Assembly: GCA_963720785.1 (NCBI GenBank)
Contig: CAVRGQ010000005.1
Location: 682,001 to 746,000 of the forward strand
From: CAVRGQ01 sp963720785
Lineage (GTDB): Bacteria > Actinomycetota > Acidimicrobiia > IMCC26256 > DASPTH01
Length of the DNA stretch: 64,000 bases
Reading direction: 5' to 3'
Part shown: positions 61,215 to 64,000 of the stretch, piece by piece
Layout: every line of letters begins with the position of its first letter
Position numbering within the stretch: the stretch's first letter is position 1
The notes under the pieces: generated by a model
Databases searched by the model: none
The model's input: only the letters and a program-made list of their open reading frames with translations
What the model was told of the DNA's origin: nothing
Program-made: the position numbers and the translations under genes

Positions 61215-61924
61215 TCAGGACTCGCGCGCCACGTAGCCCACACCACGGACGGTGTGGATCAGGCGCGACTCCCCGGCCTCCTCCGTCTTGCGGCGGAGGT
61301 AGCTGATGTAGACGTCGAGCGACTTCGACGACGTCTCGAAGTCGAAGCCCCAGATGCGCTCGTAGATCTGGTCGCGCGTGAGCACGATGCCCGCGTTGTA
61401 CATGAGCAGCTCGAGCAGGTCGAACTCCGTCTTGGTGAGTTCGAGCTCGCGCCCGCGCGGTGCACCTGCCGCCGGGCCGGGTCGAGGGTGAGGTCGCCGA
61501 CGCGCAGGACGTCGCCGTCGTCCTCACCGGAGACGCTGCCGCGTCGCAGCAGTGCGCGCAGCCGGGCGAGGAGCTCGTCGAGCGCGAAGGGCTTCACCAG
61601 GTAGTCGTCGGCGCCCGCGTCGAGACCCGCCACCCGGTCGCTCACCTCGTGGCGCGCGGTGAGCATCAGCACGGGGGTGCGGTCGCCGCGCTCGCGGAGC
61701 TTCCGGCACGCAGTGAGGCCGTCGACGTTGGGCATGAGCACGTCGAGCACGATGACGTCGGGGTCGGTCTCGACCGTTGCGAGCAGCGCCTCGGCACCGT
61801 CGGTTGCGGTGTGGACCTCGTAGCCCTCGAAGGTGAGCGCCCGGACGAGCGAGTCGCGCACGCTGCGGTCGTCCTCGGCGACGAGCACGCGGCCGAGGGC
61901 GGGAGGGGTTCCGTGGTTCGCCAT
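61215..61924 (-). CDS. OmpR-family response regulator (frameshifted)
   Basis: About 236 residues if corrected. The receiver domain shows VLVAEDDRSVRDSL, the phosphoacceptor in VIVLDVLMPNVDGL, the switch threonine MLTARHEV and lysine YLVKPFALDELL. The frame is lost near 61457, where VHRAG should continue RELELTKTEFDLLELLM; a missing G in a short G-run explains it. The winged helix ends SLDVYISYLRRKTEEAG and VRGVGYVARES. The partner of the histidine kinase. Confidence 0.92.
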
Positions 61925-62000
61925 GACTTCGCCCGACCTCGTGAGTGATCCCGACACGACCGTTGTTGTACCCGTGCCGCGTAAGAGCGAGGTTAAAGGT

Positions 62001-62033
62001 GAAGGGCCGGGTGCGTGCGGCACCCGGCCCTTC
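62001..62033. terminator. Perfect 14-base stem terminator after the metallopeptidase gene
   Basis: GAAGGGCCGGGTGC (62001-62014) pairs perfectly with GCACCCGGCCCTTC (62020-62033) across a five-base loop. On the minus strand it follows the peptidase stop by about 50 bases and is trailed by ACCTTTAA. The 61925-62085 gap otherwise carries the promoter side of the response regulator gene. Confidence 0.8.
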
Positions 62034-62085
62034 CCGGTTCCCCAGGAGGGCATTCCGGGGAACCGCTGGTGACGAGGTGTGAGGG

Positions 62086-63534
62086 CTACACCTTCGTCGT
62101 CTGGTGGCCGGCCGACTGGACCGTGCTCGGGCCGGCCGACTTGGCGGCCGACGAGGACTTCACACAGGCCGACGGGCCGTTGTGGAAGCCCTTGCGGAAG
62201 GCCGACACCCGGTCGAAAGCGCTGCCGCGGTCGACGTTGCCGCTCCGGCTCGCGACCAGCGCCGAGATGGCTTCGTCGAGGTCGCCGGGCGAGAGACTGG
62301 AAGCGTCTCCCGAGGAGCCCGGAGAAGAGGAGGACGAGGCGGACTCGTTGCCGACGTTGGCAGCCCAGGCGCCGGCGAGGCACACGGAGGCGCTGCGGGC
62401 GTCGGCGCTCTGCACGTCACGGCCGAGCGAGTGCTGCACCGACGCTGCGTACTCGGTGGCGAGCAACATCGCCGGGGCGAAGTCGCCCATCGAGTCGTGC
62501 TCGTCAGCGAGACGGGCCGCGTCGTAGGTGACGGTGTCGGTGGCGGCGCAGTATTCGACCGCGTCGTCGAGGACACCCTGGTCGCCGCTCGAGCAGCTGG
62601 TCGACGCGCGCTCGGCGTCACCGGCCACCAGCTTCGTGGCGCCCGTGAACTTCGTGGTCACGCCCGTCCAGTACTTCTTCATGCTGTCGGTGACGAGGGG
62701 CAGCAGTTGATCCATCGAGAGGTTGCCGTCGTTCTGGTAGTCGCTCTGGCTCGTGTAGGCGGCCTCGGTCACGGTCGGCGGGTTGTTCTGGTAGTCGGCG
62801 CACGTCTGCGCGCCACCCTCGTAGCCGTCCTGGAACGCGCTGACCCGGTCGAAGCCGTTGCCGTGCGCGCCGTCCTGCGAGCCGTCGATGCCCGACGGGT
62901 CACGCAGCGCGAGCAGGCCGGCGAGTGCGGTGTCGAGGTCGTCCTTCGACAGGTGCACGTTCTCGTCGGTGCTGGTGGCGACGTGCTGCGCCCAACTCCC
63001 GGCGAAACAGTCGGCCTGCTGCTCGAGGTACACGGTGGCGTTCGGCTGGTAGTTCACGCGCGCCTGGATGGCGTGGCCGAGCTCGTGCGCGAACACCAGG
63101 CCCACCGCGAACTCGCCGTACTTCTGGCGGAGCCCGGGGATCAGGCCCTGCTCGTCGTAGGCCACGAAGTCGCCGTTGCTGCAGTAGAACGCGTTGCCCG
63201 CGATGTCCTCGTACGGCGTGGTGGTCTGGCCGCCGTCCTCACAGCTCGGCGGCGGGTTGCTCTCGCTGTACGGGAACACCCGGTCCGCGGGGATCGACTG
63301 GTACTGCGTGCCGTAGACGTCGGGCATGGTGCGGGTCCAGTAGGCCTGGATGTCAGCGATGGTCTCGGTGACCGATGCGTCGTACGTCTTGCCCACCTGC
63401 GCCTGCGCGACGCCGACGCCCGTGGCGAGCGTCAGCATCCCGGCGAGCGTGGTGGCGGTCAGCGCGGCGACGAACTTCCTGATGCGCTGCTTGTTCAGCG
63501 GGGTCTGGGTCGGGAGGGTCTCGTGCGTGGTCAT
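62086..63534 (-). CDS. Secreted neutral zinc metallopeptidase with degenerate second copy
   Basis: 482-residue exported protein. A long basic N-terminus and hydrophobic segment end VGVAQAQ (residues ~20-46). The first domain has HELGH at 150-154 and the third-ligand region LEQQADCFAGSW. The second half repeats the pattern (LSKDDLDTALAGLLALRD vs LSPGDLDEAISALVASRS; FDRVSAFQDGY vs FDRVSAFRKGF) but the HELGH site aligns with TEYAA at 360-364, so metal ligands are lost. The C-terminus is Ser/Ala rich. Substrate unknown. Confidence 0.9.
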   Translation of the reverse strand: MTTHETLPTQTPLNKQRIRKFVAALTATTLAGMLTLATGVGVAQAQVGKTYDASVTETIADIQAYWTRTMPDVYGTQYQSIPADRVFPYSESNPPPSCEDGGQTTTPYEDIAGNAFYCSNGDFVAYDEQGLIPGLRQKYGEFAVGLVFAHELGHAIQARVNYQPNATVYLEQQADCFAGSWAQHVATSTDENVHLSKDDLDTALAGLLALRDPSGIDGSQDGAHGNGFDRVSAFQDGYEGGAQTCADYQNNPPTVTEAAYTSQSDYQNDGNLSMDQLLPLVTDSMKKYWTGVTTKFTGATKLVAGDAERASTSCSSGDQGVLDDAVEYCAATDTVTYDAARLADEHDSMGDFAPAMLLATEYAASVQHSLGRDVQSADARSASVCLAGAWAANVGNESASSSSSPGSSGDASSLSPGDLDEAISALVASRSGNVDRGSAFDRVSAFRKGFHNGPSACVKSSSAAKSAGPSTVQSAGHQTTKV

Positions 63535-63620
63535 GCAGCAAGAACGGCGGGCATGACGCGCCCGGTTCCGGCGATTCGGTCCCGGTCTCTCAGGTTCGCT
63601 TCAGGCTTCTCACCGGTCGT

Positions 63621-63647
63621 GACCCAGCCGCGACCCAGCCGCGACCC
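63621..63647. repeat. 11-base tandem repeat in the peptidase-amidohydrolase gap
   Basis: GACCCAGCCGC occurs at 63621-63631 and 63632-63642, followed by GACCC. It lies just upstream of a possible promoter for the next gene: TAGATT (63672-63677) with CTGGCA 18 bases before it. Nothing else is seen in 63535-63713. Confidence 0.6.
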
Positions 63648-63713
63648 CTGGCACCGTTTCTGTACTCGGTCTAGATTTGGCCGCACGTAGTCACGGAGAC
63701 CAGGGGGATCCCG

Positions 63714-64000
63714 ATGCAGCTCGACGACCTGATCATGGTGAGCGTCGACGACCACGTCGTCGAGCCCGCGCACCTCTTCGAAGGCCGGGTGCCCGCCAAG
63801 TACGTGGACGTCGCGCCGAAGTTCGTGCACCGCGACGACGGCACCGACGTGTGGACCTACGACGGCAACGTCATCCCGAACATCGGCCTCAATGCGGTCG
63901 CCGGGCGTCCGTCCGAGGAGTACGGGATGGAGCCGACCTCACTCGAGGAGATCCGCCCCGGTTGCTACGACATCGACGCGCGCGTGCGCGACATGGACGC
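63714..64000 (+). CDS. Amidohydrolase-family protein, N-terminal part
   Basis: Partial; runs off the right edge. The first 95 residues read LDDLIMVSVDDHVVEPAHLF and later IRPGCYDIDARVRDMDA, typical of the TIM-barrel amidohydrolase_2 proteins (D-x-H metal motif near the N-terminus; decarboxylases or hydrolases). ATG 63714 follows AGGGGGA by 6 bases. The substrate cannot be told from this fragment. Confidence 0.8.
   Translation, partial: MQLDDLIMVSVDDHVVEPAHLFEGRVPAKYVDVAPKFVHRDDGTDVWTYDGNVIPNIGLNAVAGRPSEEYGMEPTSLEEIRPGCYDIDARVRDMD

Noticed and set aside
1..64000. tRNA, rRNA, CRISPR arrays, insertion sequences
   Set aside because: No tRNA-like TTCGA-arm structures, spaced repeats, or transposase genes were seen on either strand; intergenic gaps are short.

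Overview
The window is GC-rich, densely coded DNA from an actinobacterium, most likely class Acidimicrobiia or a close relative. Supporting markers are an mshA-type mycothiol glycosyltransferase followed by a YbjN protein, an RsiG-like coiled-coil protein, a rex-hem operon, a MenJ-like menaquinone reductase and a 14-gene nuo operon. The lineage is an inference from gene content and base composition. I see no tRNA, rRNA, insertion sequence, prophage or CRISPR array; this looks like core chromosome.

Layout. 1-1081: the start of a second nuoA-B-C set. 1.2-3.5 kb: a patatin-like lipase and a membrane protein. 3.5-19 kb: a complete nuoA-N operon on the minus strand (NDH-1). 19.1-26.5 kb: superoxide dismutase, an M23 peptidase, an RsiG-like protein, mshA, ybjN, proC, a small HTH protein and a SAM hydroxide adenosyltransferase. 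26.7-34.9 kb: rex and the tetrapyrrole genes (precorrin-2 dehydrogenase, hemA, hemC, cobA-hemD, hemB, hemL). 35-40.9 kb: a minus-strand operon for an unusual bc-type complex with a split, b6f-like cytochrome b, a Rieske protein, a dihaem cytochrome c and a 2x[4Fe-4S] ferredoxin. 41-45 kb: MenJ-like reductase, MoaD, a cysteine-less TraR/DksA-like protein, a LON-domain protein, a SirB1-type protein and a Fur-family regulator. 45-50.5 kb: thioredoxin, DsbB-like protein, CopC-CopD fusion, anti-sigma factor and ECF sigma factor. 50.5-53.2 kb: metal homeostasis (CDF exporter, ZnuCB-like importer). 53.2-59.3 kb: HIT protein, bioA-F-D, a polytopic glycosyltransferase and alanine dehydrogenase. 59.8-64 kb: a two-component system, a secreted zinc metallopeptidase and the start of an amidohydrolase.

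Functionally the window is dominated by respiration: complex I, quinone-handling enzymes, a cytochrome bc complex, haem synthesis and the NADH-sensing repressor Rex lie within 42 kb. Mycothiol synthesis, SOD, DsbB/thioredoxin and metal handling add redox and envelope homeostasis.

Caution: at least nine conserved genes (nuoG, mshA, a membrane protein, hemB, moaD, a LON-domain gene with two hits, a SirB1-type gene, bioF and a response regulator), and probably nuoE, need single-base frame corrections. This density is best explained by consensus indel errors in the sequence. The apparent hemB-hemL fusion is probably one of these artefacts. The most interesting biological leads are the RsiG-like c-di-GMP-type protein, the ferredoxin-linked split-cytochrome-b complex, the extra nuoABC, a structured-RNA candidate near 26.6 kb, widespread -10-to-start spacing suggesting leaderless mRNAs, and a Zur-like operator on the znuC start.
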